Source of the DNA: an uncultured Acetobacteraceae bacterium
Lineage (GTDB): Bacteria; Pseudomonadota; Alphaproteobacteria; Acetobacterales; Acetobacteraceae
Length of the DNA: 64,000 bases
Direction: 5' to 3'
Assembly (NCBI GenBank): GCA_937873095.1
Contig: CALMVI010000037.1
Span: 1 to 64,000 of the forward strand
The notes beneath the pieces are model-generated. The model did no database searches. It saw only the letters and a list, made by a program, of their open reading frames with translations, and was not told the DNA's origin. Made by a program: the position numbers and the translations under genes. Below, one piece after another: positions 21,273-33,926 of the stretch; position 1 is the stretch's first letter, and each line of letters opens with the position of its first letter.

Positions 21273-24200
21273 CTACTCAGCTGCTCGGGTGATTTGCGGC
21301 GGGGCGTCCCTCAACACCGCCCGCTGCTGATCGCGTCCCGCAGCAACAGCCTTGAGACGGTTCATAACCGACCCAGTACCTGCTGGTATTAGACGCCCTA
21401 CGATCACGTTCTCTTTTAGTCCTGTAAGCTGGTCGGTTTTCCCCGCCGTAGCCGCCTCCGTCAGAACACGAGTTGTCTCCTGGAACGATGCCGCACTAAT
21501 GAAGCTGTGGGTTTGCAGGCTCGCCTTCGTTATGCCTTGCAGAACCGGCATTGCGGTTGCGGGACGCTCATTGGCTTTGATGCGCTTCGCATTTTCGGCA
21601 TCAACCTCCATGCGATCTACCTGCTCACCGGTGAGATACGTTGTATCCCCCGGATCTGTTACTTCCACTTTCTGAAGCATCTGACGCACTATGACCTCAA
21701 TATGCTTGTCGTTGATTTTCACACCCTGCAGGCGATAGACGTCTTGGATTTCATTTACGAGGTAATCCGACAGCGCTTCTACCCCCAAGACTTTCAGAAT
21801 GTCGTGCGGCACCCGCGGACCGTCGACAAGGGGGTCTCCACGCAGGACGAAGTCTCCCTCCTGAACAGACACGTGCTTGCCCTTTGGCACGAGGTATTCC
21901 GTCTCCTCGCTTGACTCATCATTCTTGACGATGATCCGTCGTTTGGCTTTGTAGTCCTTGCCGAATTCTACACGGCCATCGTTTTCGGCGATAATGGCAT
22001 GGTCTTTCGGCCGACGCGCCTCAAACAGCTCGGCTACGCGTGGAAGACCACCGGTGATGTCACGAGTCTTGCTACCCTCGCGAGGGATGCGGGCGAGCAC
22101 GTCGCCGGCGAAAAGAGTAGCTCCATTCTCCACAGATAAAATTGAGTCGGGAGAAAGAAAGTAGCGGGCGTCCGTGCCGTTGGGAAGCTTTACGACCTCG
22201 CCGTTGCTACCCTTCAACTGCAAACGTGGTCGAAGGTCGACACCTTTGGCGGTCTGCTTGTAATCGACTACCACTTTCGACGTCAGGCCGGTCACTTCGT
22301 CCATTCGCTCTACAAGAGTGATACCTTCAATCAGGTCGAGATACTCGACCTGCCCGGCGAGCTCGGTCAGGATTGGTAAGGTGTATGGATCCCACTCCGC
22401 TAGTTTCTGCGCACGCGTTACCGCCATACCGTCGTCAGCCAACAACCTCGCGCCGTAGGGGACACGGAAGCGAGCGCGCTCGCGTTCCTTGTCGTCCACC
22501 AGGACGATCTCGCAGTTTCGAGACATCACAACCGGGACGCCTTGACTGTTCGTTACGACATTGCGATTTCGTACCGTGACCGTGCCTTCGTGCGAAGCCT
22601 CAACGCTTGATTGTTCGGCACCACGCTGCGCAGCGCCGCCGATATGAAACGTACGCATTGTCAGCTGCGTTCCCGGCTCACCAATCGATTGAGCGGCTAT
22701 CACGCCAACCGCCTCACCAATGTTTACTGGCGTGCCCCGCGCCAAGTCACGACCATAGCACCGCGCGCAAACACCAATCTGGCTCTCACATGTCAGCACG
22801 GACCGGATTTTCATGACCTCCACGCCAGCGCGCTCGATCTGCTCGGCCTCGGTCTCTTCAATCAGCGTGTTGCGAGGTACGATCACTTTGTTTGTAACCG
22901 GGTCCAGGACATCTTCGGACGCTGTCCGCCCAAGGATACGCTCCGACAGCGACGACACGATGTCGCCACCATCCATCACTGGACGGACTGTCAGTCCACG
23001 CTCGCTCCCGCAGTCGACTTCGACTATTATACAGTCTTGCGCGACGTCGACCAGCCGGCGCGTAAGATATCCTGAATTGGCTGTTTTGAGTGCAGTGTCC
23101 GCCAAGCCCTTTCGAGCACCATGAGTGGAGTTGAAATACTCGAGGACTGACAAGCCCTCCTTGAAATTGGCGATGATTGGCTGCTCGATGATTTCGCCAG
23201 ACGGTTTGGCCATGAGACCGCGCATGCCAGCCAATTGCCGCATCTGGGCAGGCGAGCCTCGCGCTCCGGAATGACTCATCATCCAAACGCTATTTGTCTG
23301 ACGGCCCACTTCCTGCCTGCTGATTTCCTTCATCATCGCAGATGCGACTGCGTCAGTGCAACGCGACCAAGCGTCGACTACCTTGTTGTAGCGTTCTCCC
23401 GCAGTGATCAAACCATCCTGATACTGCTGCTCAAACTCCTTTACTTCGCTCTGCGTCTTACTGATCAGTTCTGGCTTTTCCGCTGGTATGATCAGGTCAT
23501 CCTTCCCGAACGAAATACCTGCCTTTGCCGCCTGCTGAAAACCAAGTCCCATCAGGCGATCGGCGAAAATCACGCACTCTTTTTGGCCGCAGTGGCGATA
23601 GACCGCATCAATCACATCCGAAACGTTCTTTTTGGTAAGCTGTTTGTTCAGCAGCGAGAAAGGCACATTTGCGTGCTTGGGCAGGATTTGCGCTATGAGC
23701 ATACGGCCCGGGGTTGTGACGACGATCTGTCGCTTCCGGCTCCCATCTGGCTCGATAAGCTCCATCCGAGCGCGTATCTTATCATGAAGTTTGATCGCCT
23801 TGGCTTGAAGCGCGAACTCAATCTCGCCTATCGTTCCAAAAGCCGGCGATGTATTGTCCTCCTTCACGCGAAAGTCGGCTGTTTCGAGGGACAGATAATA
23901 AAGTCCCAGAACGATGTCTTGACTCGGCACTATAATCGGCTTTCCGTTTGCCGGACTTAGGATGTTATTAGTTGACATCATCAACACGCGTGCCTCAAGC
24001 TGGGCTTCCAGGCTCAACGGCACGTGCACGGCCATCTGGTCGCCATCGAAATCCGCGTTGAAGGCAGTGCAAACCAGCGGATGTAGCTGTATTGCCTTAC
24101 CCTCGATCAGCACTGGTTCAAAAGCTTGGATGCCCAGCCTGTGAAGAGTCGGCGCGCGATTGAGCATCACCGGATGTTCGCGGATGACCTCCTCGAGAAT

Positions 24201-25433
24201 GTCCCAAACCTCCGGCCGCTCCTTCTCGACCATGCGCTTCGCTGCCTTGATCGTAGTCGCATGACCATACTTCTCAAGCTTGCTGTAGATGAACGGCTTG
24301 AACAACTCGAGCGCCATCTTTTTCGGCAGACCGCATTGATGCAACTTCAACTCTGGGCCGACCACGATCACGGATCGTCCAGAGTAGTCGACACGCTTAC
24401 CAAGCAAATTCTGCCGAAAACGTCCCTGCTTACCTTTCAACATGTCAGACAACGACTTCAGTGGCCGCTTGTTTGCACCCGTTATGGCGCGACCTCGTCG
24501 GCCGTTATCGAACAGCGCATCGACCGACTCCTGAAGCATACGCTTTTCGTTACGCACGATGATGTCTGGTGCACGGAGCTCAATCAATCGCTTCAAGCGG
24601 TTGTTGCGGTTGATGACGCGTCGGTACAAGTCGTTCAGATCTGACGTGGCAAACCGGCCACCATCAAGCGGCACCAAGGGTCGCAGCTCGGGTGGGATTA
24701 CCGGAACAACGTCAAGTATCATCCATTCCGGCTTAGATCCGCTCTCTCCGAACGCTTCGATTAACTTCAAGCGCTTAACCAGCTTCTTACGCTTGGCTTC
24801 ACTGGTCGTGTCGCGTAGGTCCGCGCGCAACCGCACTTTATCAGCGTCGATGTCGATGCCGTGCAGGATCACCTTGATGGCTTCCGCGCCGATCGCCGCA
24901 CGAAAGCCGTCCTCACCAAACTCGTCTTGCTTTGCCGCGAGCTGATCTTCTGTCAGCAATTGATGCAGCTTGAGGTCGGTAAGGCCTGGCTCGAGGACTA
25001 CATAGCTTTCGAAATAAAGAATTTTCTCGAGTTCTTTGAGGGTCAAGTCAACCATCAACCCGATCCTGCTTGGCAGGGATTTCAAGAACCATATGTGCGC
25101 AACGGGCGATGCCAGTTCGATGTGACCCATGCGTTCACGGCGAACCTTCGCGAGTGTGACTTCGACACCGCACTTCTCGCATATAATCCCACGAAACTTC
25201 ATGCGCTTGTACTTGCCGCAAAGACACTCGTAATCCTTGATGGGTCCGAATATTCGGGCGCAAAACAAGCCGTCACGCTCCGGCTTGAAGGTCCGGTAGT
25301 TGATGGTTTCAGGCTTCTTGATTTCGCCATACGACCAGGAGCGTATCTGCTCCGGAGAGGCCATCTGGATACGGATTTGGTCAAACGTGACTGCTTGCCC
25401 AGCTTGACCCAGTATCTTCATCAATTCGTTCAT
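21273..25433 (-). CDS. rpoC: DNA-directed RNA polymerase subunit beta'
   Basis: 1386 aa; [17 protein letters not shown]-terminal [19 protein letters not shown]. Confidence 0.99.
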   Translation of the reverse strand: MNELMKILGQAGQAVTFDQIRIQMASPEQIRSWSYGEIKKPETINYRTFKPERDGLFCARIFGPIKDYECLCGKYKRMKFRGIICEKCGVEVTLAKVRRERMGHIELASPVAHIWFLKSLPSRIGLMVDLTLKELEKILYFESYVVLEPGLTDLKLHQLLTEDQLAAKQDEFGEDGFRAAIGAEAIKVILHGIDIDADKVRLRADLRDTTSEAKRKKLVKRLKLIEAFGESGSKPEWMILDVVPVIPPELRPLVPLDGGRFATSDLNDLYRRVINRNNRLKRLIELRAPDIIVRNEKRMLQESVDALFDNGRRGRAITGANKRPLKSLSDMLKGKQGRFRQNLLGKRVDYSGRSVIVVGPELKLHQCGLPKKMALELFKPFIYSKLEKYGHATTIKAAKRMVEKERPEVWDILEEVIREHPVMLNRAPTLHRLGIQAFEPVLIEGKAIQLHPLVCTAFNADFDGDQMAVHVPLSLEAQLEARVLMMSTNNILSPANGKPIIVPSQDIVLGLYYLSLETADFRVKEDNTSPAFGTIGEIEFALQAKAIKLHDKIRARMELIEPDGSRKRQIVVTTPGRMLIAQILPKHANVPFSLLNKQLTKKNVSDVIDAVYRHCGQKECVIFADRLMGLGFQQAAKAGISFGKDDLIIPAEKPELISKTQSEVKEFEQQYQDGLITAGERYNKVVDAWSRCTDAVASAMMKEISRQEVGRQTNSVWMMSHSGARGSPAQMRQLAGMRGLMAKPSGEIIEQPIIANFKEGLSVLEYFNSTHGARKGLADTALKTANSGYLTRRLVDVAQDCIIVEVDCGSERGLTVRPVMDGGDIVSSLSERILGRTASEDVLDPVTNKVIVPRNTLIEETEAEQIERAGVEVMKIRSVLTCESQIGVCARCYGRDLARGTPVNIGEAVGVIAAQSIGEPGTQLTMRTFHIGGAAQRGAEQSSVEASHEGTVTVRNRNVVTNSQGVPVVMSRNCEIVLVDDKERERARFRVPYGARLLADDGMAVTRAQKLAEWDPYTLPILTELAGQVEYLDLIEGITLVERMDEVTGLTSKVVVDYKQTAKGVDLRPRLQLKGSNGEVVKLPNGTDARYFLSPDSILSVENGATLFAGDVLARIPREGSKTRDITGGLPRVAELFEARRPKDHAIIAENDGRVEFGKDYKAKRRIIVKNDESSEETEYLVPKGKHVSVQEGDFVLRGDPLVDGPRVPHDILKVLGVEALSDYLVNEIQDVYRLQGVKINDKHIEVIVRQMLQKVEVTDPGDTTYLTGEQVDRMEVDAENAKRIKANERPATAMPVLQGITKASLQTHSFISAASFQETTRVLTEAATAGKTDQLTGLKENVIVGRLIPAGTGSVMNRLKAVAAGRDQQRAVLRDAPPQITRAAE

Positions 25434-25508
25434 AGATGCACCCTTCGTTCAAGGGTCAGGAAGATCGCTTCCGAACCCTGGTGGGGCCAAGCCGCCCCAG
25501 GCCTAAAT

Positions 25509-28500
25509 TCAGATGACGCTTTGATCCAGGTCTACGTTCAGACCCAAGGATTTCAGCTCCTTAACCAAAACGTTGAAGCTTTCGGGTATGCCAGCCTCGA
25601 AATTATCCTGCTCACGCACAATGGCCTCGTATACTTTCGTTCGGCCGGACACGTCATCCGACTTAACTGTCAGCATTTCCTGCAAAGTGTACGCTGCGCC
25701 ATAGGCCTCGAGAGCCCAAACTTCCATCTCACCAAAACGTTGGCCGCCGAATTGTGCTTTGCCTCCGAGCGGCTGTTGCGTGACCAAGCTATACGGCCCG
25801 ATCGATCGGGCATGAATTTTGTCGTCCACCAAGTGGTGCAGCTTGAGCATGTAAATGTATCCGACTGTCACCTTCCTCTCGAATGGCTCACCAGTCCGTC
25901 CGTCTATCAAAACCACCTGCCCAGACGTGTCCAGACCTGCCTTTGTCAGCATGCGTTCAATGTCACTCATCCGTGCGCCGTCGAACACCGGCGTCGCAAC
26001 CGGCACACCCTTCTTCAGGTTCTCTGACAATTCGATAAGCTGATCGTTGCTCAAACTCGAGATTTCGTCCTCGTAGATGCGGTCGCCGTATACGTCGCGT
26101 AATTTTTCCAGCAGCTCCTGTTTGGCTGCCCCACTTCGCCGATACTCCTCAACTAACTCACCGATCTCGCGACCCAAGTTCGCACACGCCCACCCGAGAT
26201 GGGTTTCCAGGATCTGCCCAACATTCATGCGGCTTGGCACGCCCAGCGGATTGAGCACGAGGTCGACCGGTGTGCCGTTATCGAGGAATGGCATGTCTTC
26301 CACGGGCACAACGCGCGAGACGACCCCCTTATTGCCATGGCGCCCAGCCATCTTATCGCCCGGTTGAAGCTTGCGCTTTACTGCGACGAACACTTTGACC
26401 ATCTTCATCACACCAGGCGGCAGCTCGTCACCACGCTCAAGCTTTTCGACCTTGCTTTCGAAACGCTCTTGCAGGCGGTGAACCGCGGCGTCGAACTCGC
26501 GCTTAAGCACCTCAATTTCCGCCATCAGCGAGTCGTCCTGTACGCCGATGTTGCGCCACGCGCCTCGCGAATGTTCCCCCAGGACCTCATCAGTCAAAAC
26601 AGTGCCTGCCTTGATGCCCTTGAAGCCACCCGCTGCTTTGTGTCCAACAAGCTTCTCACGCAGTCGGTTCAGGAACGCGCGCTCTTGGATGCCTCGCTCG
26701 TCGTCCCGGTCTTTTGCAAGGCGCTCGATCTCTGCACGTTGAATAGCCATCGCACGTTCGTCTTTGTCGACGCCTCGCCGGCTGAAAACACGAACGTCAA
26801 CAATGGTTCCGGCGACACCGGGAGGAAGCTTGAGCGAGGTATCACGGACGTCTGATGCTTTCTCTCCGAAGATCGCTCGTAGCAGCTTCTCCTCGGGAGT
26901 CATCGGGCTCTCACCTTTGGGAGTAACCTTACCGACGAGGATGTCGCCAGGATTGACCTCGGCTCCTATGTAGACAATGCCAGCCTCGTCGAGATTACGC
27001 AGCGACTCCTCACCTACGTTGGGGATGTCGCGGGTGATTTCTTCCTGACCGAGTTTAGTGTCACGCGCCATGACCTCGAACTCTTCGATATGGATCGAGG
27101 TGAAGACGTCGTCTCGTGCTATCCGCTCCGATATCAGGATTGAGTCTTCGAAGTTGTAGCCATTCCAAGGAACGAACGCGCACAGCACGTTGCGACCGAG
27201 TGCCAGCTCGCCCAACTCCGTCGATGGGCCATCCGCGATGATCTCACCGGATGACACGTGGTCTCCGACGCGAACCAATGGGCGTTGATTGATGCAGGTA
27301 GATTGGTTGGATCGCATGTACTTGCGTAAACGATAGATATCCACGCCGGCAGTCATGCCGTCCTCACCAGAGGCACGCACAACAATACGGGCACCGTCGA
27401 TCTGGTCGACGACGCCAGCGCGACGAGCAACGATCGTAGCACCACTGTCGCGTGCTACTGCCGCCTCCATGCCCGTCCCGACAAGTGGTGCGTCCGCCTG
27501 GATCAGCGGCACAGCCTGACGCTGCATATTCGAGCCCATCAAGGCGCGATTCGCGTCGTCATTCTCGAGAAACGGGATAAGGGCCGCAGCAACCGAAACC
27601 AATTGCTTGGGCGACACATCCACTGCAGTGACATCTTCAGGTCGAACAAGTCGGAAGTCCCCGCGATTTCGAACGGAAACAAGCTCGTCCGAAAAGCAGC
27701 CATCCTCATCTTGCGGCGCGTCCGCCTGCGCGACTACGAGCCTTTCCTCCTCCATCGCTGAAAGATACTTCCAGCCATCTTGCACCTGGCCGTCCTTGAC
27801 CAGTCGGTAGGGCGTTTCGATGAACCCGTACTTATTGACCTTTGCAAACGTCGCGAGTGAGTTTATTAGCCCGATATTTGGACCTTCTGGCGTCTCGATC
27901 GGGCAAATCCGACCGTAATGGGTGGGGTGCACATCGCGAACCTCAAACCCGGCACGCTCACGTGTGAGACCGCCCGGACCCAGCGCGGAGAGGCGCCGCT
28001 TGTGTGTCACCTCAGAAAGCGGATTGGTTTGGTCCATGAATTGCGAAAGCTGCGATGAGCCAAAAAACTCCCGGACAGCAGCAGCAGCCGGTTTTGCGTT
28101 GATGAGATCGTGTGGCATCACTGTATCGATGTCGACGGACCCCATACGCTCGCGAATGGCACGTTCCATACGCAAGAGCCCGACGCGATATTGATTCTCC
28201 ATCAGTTCACCGACCGAACGGACCCGGCGGTTTCCCAGATTATCAATGTCGTCGATCGTCCCGCGACCATCCTTGAGTTCAACCAGTATCTTCACAGTAC
28301 GCAGAATGTCTTCCTTGCGTAGCGTTCGGTGCTGATCGTCACACTCGACGTTTAGGCGCATGTTCATCTTCACCCGGCCGACCGCAGACAAGTCGTAGCG
28401 ATCTGGGTCGAAGAACAGCCCGCGAAACAGGGCTTCAGCCGTTTCGGCAGTTGGGGGCTCGCCCGGACGCATGACACGATAGATGTCAACCAGAGCGTCA

Positions 28501-29687
28501 TCGCGACTGGTGTTTTTGTCGATAGCCAGGGTGTTCCGTATCCACGGTCCATTGGCCTGGTCGACTGCCAGTGTTGGCAGGCTTACAATGTTTGCGTCTT
28601 CCAAAGCAGCCAAACGAACCTCGACCAACTCTTCGCCGGCCTCCGCATAAATCTCACCTGACTGCTCGTTGACCATGTCCAGGGCGACGTAGCGCCCAAG
28701 CAAATCGGCCCGGCCAATCAGGACGTCCTTGGTCTTCTCCGCTATCTTACGGGCTGAACGAGCTGTGAGTTTAGCATCTGCTTCGGCCACAACCTCGCCA
28801 GTTTCGGCGTCAATCAAAGGCTCCAACAGCTTCAGGCCGCGGAACGCCTCAGGGTCAAACGGCCGGGCCCAACCTTTGGCTGTGCGCGTGAAAACGACCT
28901 GACCGTAGAAAAAGTTTAGGATCGACTCGGCATCCAGGCCGCGAACTTCGATAGTCTCGGGATCCTCTCCGGCCGCAACGCGCTCGGCACGGTTTGCCTC
29001 ACTCGCGTCGCTCTCCAAAGCGTACAGTAATGTTGTCACCGGAAGCTTACGTTTGCGATCTATCCGAACGTAAACCATGTCCTTGCTGTCGAACTCGAAA
29101 TCCAGCCATGACCCACGATACGGTATGACGCGCGCAGCAAAGAGGAACTTGCCCGAACTGTGGGTTTTTCCCTTGTCGTGGTCGAAGAACACGCCAGGCG
29201 ACCTATGCATTTGGCTGACGATCACGCGCTCTGTGCCATTAATGATGAAGGTGCCGTTGTCCGTCATCAGGGGCATGTCGCCCATGTATACGGGCTGCTC
29301 CTTGATATCGCGGATCGAGCGAGCGCCGGTATCCTCGTCAACGTCCCAAACGATTAGCCGCAGGATGACCTTGAGCGGTGCGGCATAGTTCATGCCGCGC
29401 TGGATGCATTCCTCGACATCGTATTTCGGGTCTTCGAGCTCGTAGTAAACGAACTCCAAGCGGCCACGGCCAGCGAAGTCGTCAATCGGAAACACGCTCC
29501 GGAAAACCTCTTGCAGGCCCGTGTTCGTACGGCTGTCGGGAGCGATATGCATTTGTAGAAAGCCGTCGTAGCTCGACCTCTGCACGTCAATCAGGTTAGG
29601 CATTGGCGCCACTTCAGGTATCCGGCCGAAGCTCTTGCGGATACGCTTGCGCGGCGTGAAGGTCTGACTCGGAGTGATTGCGTCCAT
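25509..29687 (-). CDS. rpoB: DNA-directed RNA polymerase subunit beta
   Basis: 1392 aa; [64 protein letters not shown]. Confidence 0.99.
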   Translation of the reverse strand: MDAITPSQTFTPRKRIRKSFGRIPEVAPMPNLIDVQRSSYDGFLQMHIAPDSRTNTGLQEVFRSVFPIDDFAGRGRLEFVYYELEDPKYDVEECIQRGMNYAAPLKVILRLIVWDVDEDTGARSIRDIKEQPVYMGDMPLMTDNGTFIINGTERVIVSQMHRSPGVFFDHDKGKTHSSGKFLFAARVIPYRGSWLDFEFDSKDMVYVRIDRKRKLPVTTLLYALESDASEANRAERVAAGEDPETIEVRGLDAESILNFFYGQVVFTRTAKGWARPFDPEAFRGLKLLEPLIDAETGEVVAEADAKLTARSARKIAEKTKDVLIGRADLLGRYVALDMVNEQSGEIYAEAGEELVEVRLAALEDANIVSLPTLAVDQANGPWIRNTLAIDKNTSRDDALVDIYRVMRPGEPPTAETAEALFRGLFFDPDRYDLSAVGRVKMNMRLNVECDDQHRTLRKEDILRTVKILVELKDGRGTIDDIDNLGNRRVRSVGELMENQYRVGLLRMERAIRERMGSVDIDTVMPHDLINAKPAAAAVREFFGSSQLSQFMDQTNPLSEVTHKRRLSALGPGGLTRERAGFEVRDVHPTHYGRICPIETPEGPNIGLINSLATFAKVNKYGFIETPYRLVKDGQVQDGWKYLSAMEEERLVVAQADAPQDEDGCFSDELVSVRNRGDFRLVRPEDVTAVDVSPKQLVSVAAALIPFLENDDANRALMGSNMQRQAVPLIQADAPLVGTGMEAAVARDSGATIVARRAGVVDQIDGARIVVRASGEDGMTAGVDIYRLRKYMRSNQSTCINQRPLVRVGDHVSSGEIIADGPSTELGELALGRNVLCAFVPWNGYNFEDSILISERIARDDVFTSIHIEEFEVMARDTKLGQEEITRDIPNVGEESLRNLDEAGIVYIGAEVNPGDILVGKVTPKGESPMTPEEKLLRAIFGEKASDVRDTSLKLPPGVAGTIVDVRVFSRRGVDKDERAMAIQRAEIERLAKDRDDERGIQERAFLNRLREKLVGHKAAGGFKGIKAGTVLTDEVLGEHSRGAWRNIGVQDDSLMAEIEVLKREFDAAVHRLQERFESKVEKLERGDELPPGVMKMVKVFVAVKRKLQPGDKMAGRHGNKGVVSRVVPVEDMPFLDNGTPVDLVLNPLGVPSRMNVGQILETHLGWACANLGREIGELVEEYRRSGAAKQELLEKLRDVYGDRIYEDEISSLSNDQLIELSENLKKGVPVATPVFDGARMSDIERMLTKAGLDTSGQVVLIDGRTGEPFERKVTVGYIYMLKLHHLVDDKIHARSIGPYSLVTQQPLGGKAQFGGQRFGEMEVWALEAYGAAYTLQEMLTVKSDDVSGRTKVYEAIVREQDNFEAGIPESFNVLVKELKSLGLNVDLDQSVI

Positions 29688-29760
29688 CAGAACTGCCCCA
29701 TCCTGGCGAGCCGACCCACTTGTCGGTCTCGCGTAACGTTCGACTGGTACAACGGCGTGC

Positions 29761-29789
29761 AGGGCGGGGATCGTCGTGATCCCCGCCCT
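29761..29789 (-). promoter_or_regulatory. rplL-rpoB intergenic attenuator/processing hairpin
   Basis: agggcggggatc-gtcgt-gatccccgccct: 12-bp perfect stem, 5-nt loop, no U-tract; between the rplL stop and the rpoB start. Confidence 0.7.
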
Positions 29790-29831
29790 GTCTCAGCACA
29801 ACGCCCACACATGGCGGGCGGGAAATTCAGT

Positions 29832-30212
29832 CTACTTGATTTCGACAGACGCGCCCTGCTCTTCCAAGACCTTCTTGATCTTCTCGGCCTCGTCCTTGTT
29901 GACTGCTTCCTTTACCGTCTTCGGCGCGCCTTCAACCAAGTCCTTGGCCTCTTTCAGCCCTAGCCCGGTGATCGTCCGAATTTCCTTGATCACGTTGATT
30001 TTCTTGTCGCCGGCCTTTGTCAGCGTGACCGTGAACTCCGTCTGCTCCTCGACAGGGGCAGCCGCAACACCGCCGCCAACCGGCGCCGCGGCAACGGCCG
30101 CAGGTGCTGCAGCGGAAACGCCCCATTTCTCTTCCAGCATTTTCGACAGCTCTGCTGCTTCGAGCACGGTCAGCGCCGACAGATCATCGACCAGTTTTGT
30201 CAAGTCAGCCAT
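29832..30212 (-). CDS. rplL: 50S ribosomal protein L7/L12
   Basis: [37 protein letters not shown]...EKTEFTV-type hinge and C-terminal domain [44 protein letters not shown]. Confidence 0.99.
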   Translation of the reverse strand: MADLTKLVDDLSALTVLEAAELSKMLEEKWGVSAAAPAAVAAAPVGGGVAAAPVEEQTEFTVTLTKAGDKKINVIKEIRTITGLGLKEAKDLVEGAPKTVKEAVNKDEAEKIKKVLEEQGASVEIK

Positions 30213-30274
30213 TTCGTCTATCCTTAGTTAGCGTTGATGTGGTTCCATACAAGCCTGGGTAGCCGGGCCGCATA

Positions 30275-30805
30275 TCAGGCTGCTTCAGCCTCAGCTCCAT
30301 CCTTCTTGGCATAGGCTGCCAATACCCGCGCGAGACCAGCGGCCGGGGCTGCAACCACGCTCGCAATACGGGTTGCGGGCGTGTTGATCATCCCCAGCAG
30401 ACCCGCTCGCAACGTGTCGAGCGACGGCAGTTCGGACAAGGCTTTCACGCCAGACGCATCCAGCGTCTGGGCGCCCAAGGCACCGCCGATCAGCACCAGT
30501 TTCTCGCTGGTCTTGGCGAACTCGACGCACACTTTGCTTACCGCCACGGGATCGCGCGCCCATGCGAGGGCAGTAGGTCCTTTGAGCATTGGCTTTATGC
30601 CGTCGAATCGGGTCCCATCCAGGGCAAGAATGGCCAGCCGGTTTTTGGCGACTTTGAAATTTGCGCCTGCCGCCCGCATCCGCGCTCGCAGATCCGTCAC
30701 CTCGGCAACCGTCATACCCGCGTTACGGGTGACCACCACCATCGACGTTTCTGCGAAGACGGCGGCAAGCGACGAGACAAACTCCCGCTTCTCCGTACGG
30801 TCCAA
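30275..30805 (-). CDS. rplJ: 50S ribosomal protein L10
   Basis: MDRTEKREFVSSLAAVFAETSMVVVTRNAGMTVAEVTDLRARMRAAGANFKVAKNRLAILAL. Confidence 0.97.
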   Translation of the reverse strand: MDRTEKREFVSSLAAVFAETSMVVVTRNAGMTVAEVTDLRARMRAAGANFKVAKNRLAILALDGTRFDGIKPMLKGPTALAWARDPVAVSKVCVEFAKTSEKLVLIGGALGAQTLDASGVKALSELPSLDTLRAGLLGMINTPATRIASVVAAPAAGLARVLAAYAKKDGAEAEAA

Positions 30806-30823
30806 ATTCCGTCTCCTTCAGAT

Positions 30824-30876
30824 CACGTGCGGATGCACGTGCCAGGCTCCCAATCGCCGGACGAGGTGTCGTCCGG
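30824..30876 (-). promoter_or_regulatory. Structured leader immediately upstream of rplJ (candidate L10 leader)
   Basis: Two tandem perfect hairpins: cacgtgc-ggat-gcacgtg (30824-30841) and ccggacga-ggtg-tcgtccgg (30857-30876), inside the 262-nt rplA-rplJ spacer. Confidence 0.55.
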
Positions 30877-31067
30877 TCAGTCCGCCTGTCCTCATCAAAG
30901 CCGGAACCACCCAACACCTTGCGGAACTTGGGCACTTCCCGTCTCTCGCGCGCGAACCTTGCGGCTCATTCACGCCCTGCGGCGACGTGCAGTCTTGGAC
31001 AGGTTCGGGGCAGCCGCAGCCACCCCTGCCCATCCGTCCGGCCGTCAGCCAAACGGATGTATTTCGA

Positions 31068-31760
31068 TCACCCAGTCAGGCTCCCAACATCCACCCGGAC
31101 ACCGGGCCCCATGGACGAGCTTAGGGAGCATTTTTGCAGATAGGTCCCCTTTGCGCCGGTTGGCTTTGCTTTCTGGATAGCATCAACGAAAGCTCGGATG
31201 TTCTCCAACAGCTTGTCCGTCTCGAAGCTAGCCTTGCCGATGCCGGCGTGCACGATTCCTGCTTTTTCCGCGCGGAATTCGACCTGTCCAGCCCTCGCAG
31301 CGCCCACAGCGCCCCGCACGTCCATGGTCACCGTGCCGAGCTTGGGGTTGGGCATGAGCCCGCGAGGGCCAAGGATTTTGCCCAGGCGTCCTACTAGGCC
31401 CATCATGTCTGGGGTGGCAATACAGCGGTCAAACGCGATGTCGCCTGCCTGCACCTTTTCGGCCAGGTCGTCTGCGCCCACCACGTCAGCGCCTGCCGCG
31501 AGTGCCTCCTCGGCCTTCGCACCGCGGGCGAACACCCCGATGCGCACCGTCTTGCCGGTGCCGTTCGGCAAGCTGATCAGGCCGCGCACCATCTGATCGG
31601 CATGACGCGGGTCGATCCCAAGGCGCATGGATATCTCAACCGTCTCGTCAAACTTTGCCTTGGCGTTGGTTTTTACCAAGCTGAGAGCGTCCGCAAGCGG
31701 ATAGTTACGAGCTTTGTCTACCGCTGCCTTCGCGGCGGCCAGCCGTTTGTCATGCGCCAT
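31068..31760 (-). CDS. rplA: 50S ribosomal protein L1
   Basis: [67 protein letters not shown]. Confidence 0.98.
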   Translation of the reverse strand: MAHDKRLAAAKAAVDKARNYPLADALSLVKTNAKAKFDETVEISMRLGIDPRHADQMVRGLISLPNGTGKTVRIGVFARGAKAEEALAAGADVVGADDLAEKVQAGDIAFDRCIATPDMMGLVGRLGKILGPRGLMPNPKLGTVTMDVRGAVGAARAGQVEFRAEKAGIVHAGIGKASFETDKLLENIRAFVDAIQKAKPTGAKGTYLQKCSLSSSMGPGVRVDVGSLTG

Positions 31761-31762
31761 GA

Positions 31763-32197
31763 TCAGCCCTCCACCACGGCTACATGCATCGACTTGGCCG
31801 TGCCGATCAGCATCTTCACCGCGGCATCGAGATCGCCAGCGTTCATGTCCACCATCTTCTGCGCGGCTATCTCGCGCAACTGGCTCATCGTAACACGCCC
31901 TGCGACAGCGCCCTTCCCGGGGGTTGTGCTACCTGCTGTGATGCCGGCCGCCTTCTTGATAAAGTAGGTGTTGGGTGGCGTCTTCGTGATGAAGCTGAAA
32001 GTGCGATCGCCAAAGGCGGTGATCACGACCGGAACCGGCATTCCCGGCTCCATCGCCTGGGTTCGCGCGTTGAACTCCTTGCAGAATTGCATGATGTTCA
32101 GCCCGCGCTGGCCGAGTGCCGGCCCAACCGGAGGAGATGGGTTGGCTTTGCCAGCGGGAATCTGCAGCTTGACGTAGCCAACGATTTTCTTTGCCAT
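31763..32197 (-). CDS. rplK: 50S ribosomal protein L11
   Basis: [47 protein letters not shown]. Confidence 0.98.
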   Translation of the reverse strand: MAKKIVGYVKLQIPAGKANPSPPVGPALGQRGLNIMQFCKEFNARTQAMEPGMPVPVVITAFGDRTFSFITKTPPNTYFIKKAAGITAGSTTPGKGAVAGRVTMSQLREIAAQKMVDMNAGDLDAAVKMLIGTAKSMHVAVVEG

Positions 32198-32299
32198 GCC
32201 GATCCTGGCTCCTTCTGCCCAGGACCGCGGTGCCAACGACGCGACGAGCCCCCGGCCAGAGCCGACGACGTCTGTCTCCCGCGTTCCAGAAGAGCAGGG

Positions 32300-32328
32300 T
32301 GGGTAGCGGCAGCTTACGGCACTGTCAA
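32300..32328 (-). promoter_or_regulatory. Candidate sigma70-type promoter for rplKAJL-rpoBC
   Basis: On minus strand: TTGACA - 17 bp - TACCCA, about 100 nt upstream of the rplK ATG; weak -10. Confidence 0.4.
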
Positions 32329-32343
32329 GCGTATTGTTCGCCC

Positions 32344-33294
32344 CTACGGCGGCACGGGGAGCGCGTCATGGGTGTTTAGCCAGATCCCGTGAGGAGAACG
32401 TCCGACCGGTATGCGTTCGATCGCTCCGGTTGCCGGATCGATGACCGCCACTGACTGGGCGAACCGCAATCCTGCCCAGATCTTGCCATCCGGCGCAAAA
32501 TCCATGTCGTCCGGCCCGCCGGGCACCTGGATTGTACGGACGACCGACAATGTGGCCGGATCGACGACGGACACCGTGCCGTCCACCCGGTTGGTCGCGT
32601 AGATCGTCTTCTGATCGTGGGTCACAAACATGGTGTGCGCTCCACGACCGGTAGCAATCAGATGCTGAACGTGGCCGTCTGCGGGGTCCACCACGGCAAA
32701 ATGAGCCTCGCCCATGAGGCCCACCAGCAAGTGCCCGCGGTTCCAAAGCACGCCGGCGGGCGTGCGCCCCACCTTGCTGCTCCACAGCACTCGCCCACTC
32801 GCCGTCTCAATGGCAACCAGTCGGTCCGTGCCTTGTAGGCTTACATACACGGCGCCTGAGTCTGGCGAGTAGTTCATATGGCTGGGCAGGCTGCGCGCGG
32901 GGATGCGGTGCAGCAGCTTCAAGCTGCTCGAATCGTATATGTCGATCTGGTTCCGAGCCAGCCCAGCGACGGTTAGGTAGCGGCCATCAGGGCTGTATTG
33001 AAGCTGGTAGGGATCACTGATCACGGCCTGTCGTTGGATGGCGCCGGTGCGTGGGTCCAAGAAGAACAGCGTGTTGCCAGTCGTATCACCAATGACCAAG
33101 GAGCGGTGGTCCGGGGTCAAAGCCATATGATGCGGCTCCCGCAGCAATGGAATGCGCCTCAACTCCCTATGCGTGGCAACGTCCAGCAGGCTGACGCTCG
33201 CGTCGTTGCTGTTGATGACGAAAGCCAGCTCAGCAGCGTGTGCGGCGGAGACTGCCAGCAGGGCCACACATAAGGCCCAGGGGCGCACTATCAT
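32344..33294 (-). CDS. YVTN/YncE family beta-propeller protein, exported
   Basis: 316 aa; signal peptide [20 protein letters not shown]; repeated '[19 protein letters not shown]', '[19 protein letters not shown]' blades. Confidence 0.8.
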   Translation of the reverse strand: MIVRPWALCVALLAVSAAHAAELAFVINSNDASVSLLDVATHRELRRIPLLREPHHMALTPDHRSLVIGDTTGNTLFFLDPRTGAIQRQAVISDPYQLQYSPDGRYLTVAGLARNQIDIYDSSSLKLLHRIPARSLPSHMNYSPDSGAVYVSLQGTDRLVAIETASGRVLWSSKVGRTPAGVLWNRGHLLVGLMGEAHFAVVDPADGHVQHLIATGRGAHTMFVTHDQKTIYATNRVDGTVSVVDPATLSVVRTIQVPGGPDDMDFAPDGKIWAGLRFAQSVAVIDPATGAIERIPVGRSPHGIWLNTHDALPVPP

Positions 33295-33359
33295 TTTCCA
33301 AACCTTCCGCGGGTCGCGGGATGCCTAGCGCGTTCGCGTATCGTCCGACAATGCGCCGT

Positions 33360-33926
33360 CTAGATCGCAAACCTCGCCGCGAGCCGACCCCTGAGCTTGC
33401 CGATGCGGGCGAGGCCAGCCAGGCGCCGGTCCAGGAAATCCAACGTGTCGGCTTGGTCGCGCGCGCTGTTCAGCCAGAAGAGTAGAGTGCCGGCATATAC
33501 CCCAGCAAGGGTTGCCCGCTTGGTGTACCAGCTGACACCGGTGCTGGTATCGCCGGCGGCATGCCAGATCGTGTCGACAGTACGATAGGTGCACCGAGCA
33601 GCCACCCCCGAGTTGGACGGCCAACACAGTATGGCCGCTGCCCGGCGGACCGCTTCGCGATGCGGCAACGCCTGCTCCAGCCGTATCGCGATCAAACTCC
33701 GTACGCGGGCCGACAGCTTCTGGCCCTCCAGCATCGGCGCTGCTGCTGCCGCCATATCGCGGTCGGCAAGATCGATATAGGCGTCCACCATGTCGATAGG
33801 GCCACCGGGAAACAGCGTCGCATCCTCCCCTAACTGCCGCAATGCCGCGACCGTCCAGCCCTGTACGGGCACAAGAGGCAACACGGCGCGGATGACGGCG
33901 TCGCGCGACGCGGTGAGGTCGCTCAC
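33360..33926 (-). CDS. COQ9 family protein (ubiquinone biosynthesis)
   Basis: TVDTIWHAAGDTSTGVSWYTKRATLAGVYAGTLLFWLNS signature. Confidence 0.85.
   Translation of the reverse strand: MSDLTASRDAVIRAVLPLVPVQGWTVAALRQLGEDATLFPGGPIDMVDAYIDLADRDMAAAAAPMLEGQKLSARVRSLIAIRLEQALPHREAVRRAAAILCWPSNSGVAARCTYRTVDTIWHAAGDTSTGVSWYTKRATLAGVYAGTLLFWLNSARDQADTLDFLDRRLAGLARIGKLRGRLAARFAI

Noticed and set aside
24861-26027. 388-aa plus-strand ORF spanning the rpoC/rpoB junction
   Set aside because: Antisense to two universally conserved genes.
28000-28120. Possible rifampicin-resistance substitution in the rpoB cluster I region
   Set aside because: The translated region [30 protein letters not shown] keeps the key wild-type positions (Q, D, H, S); Asn/Thr variation looks like natural diversity.
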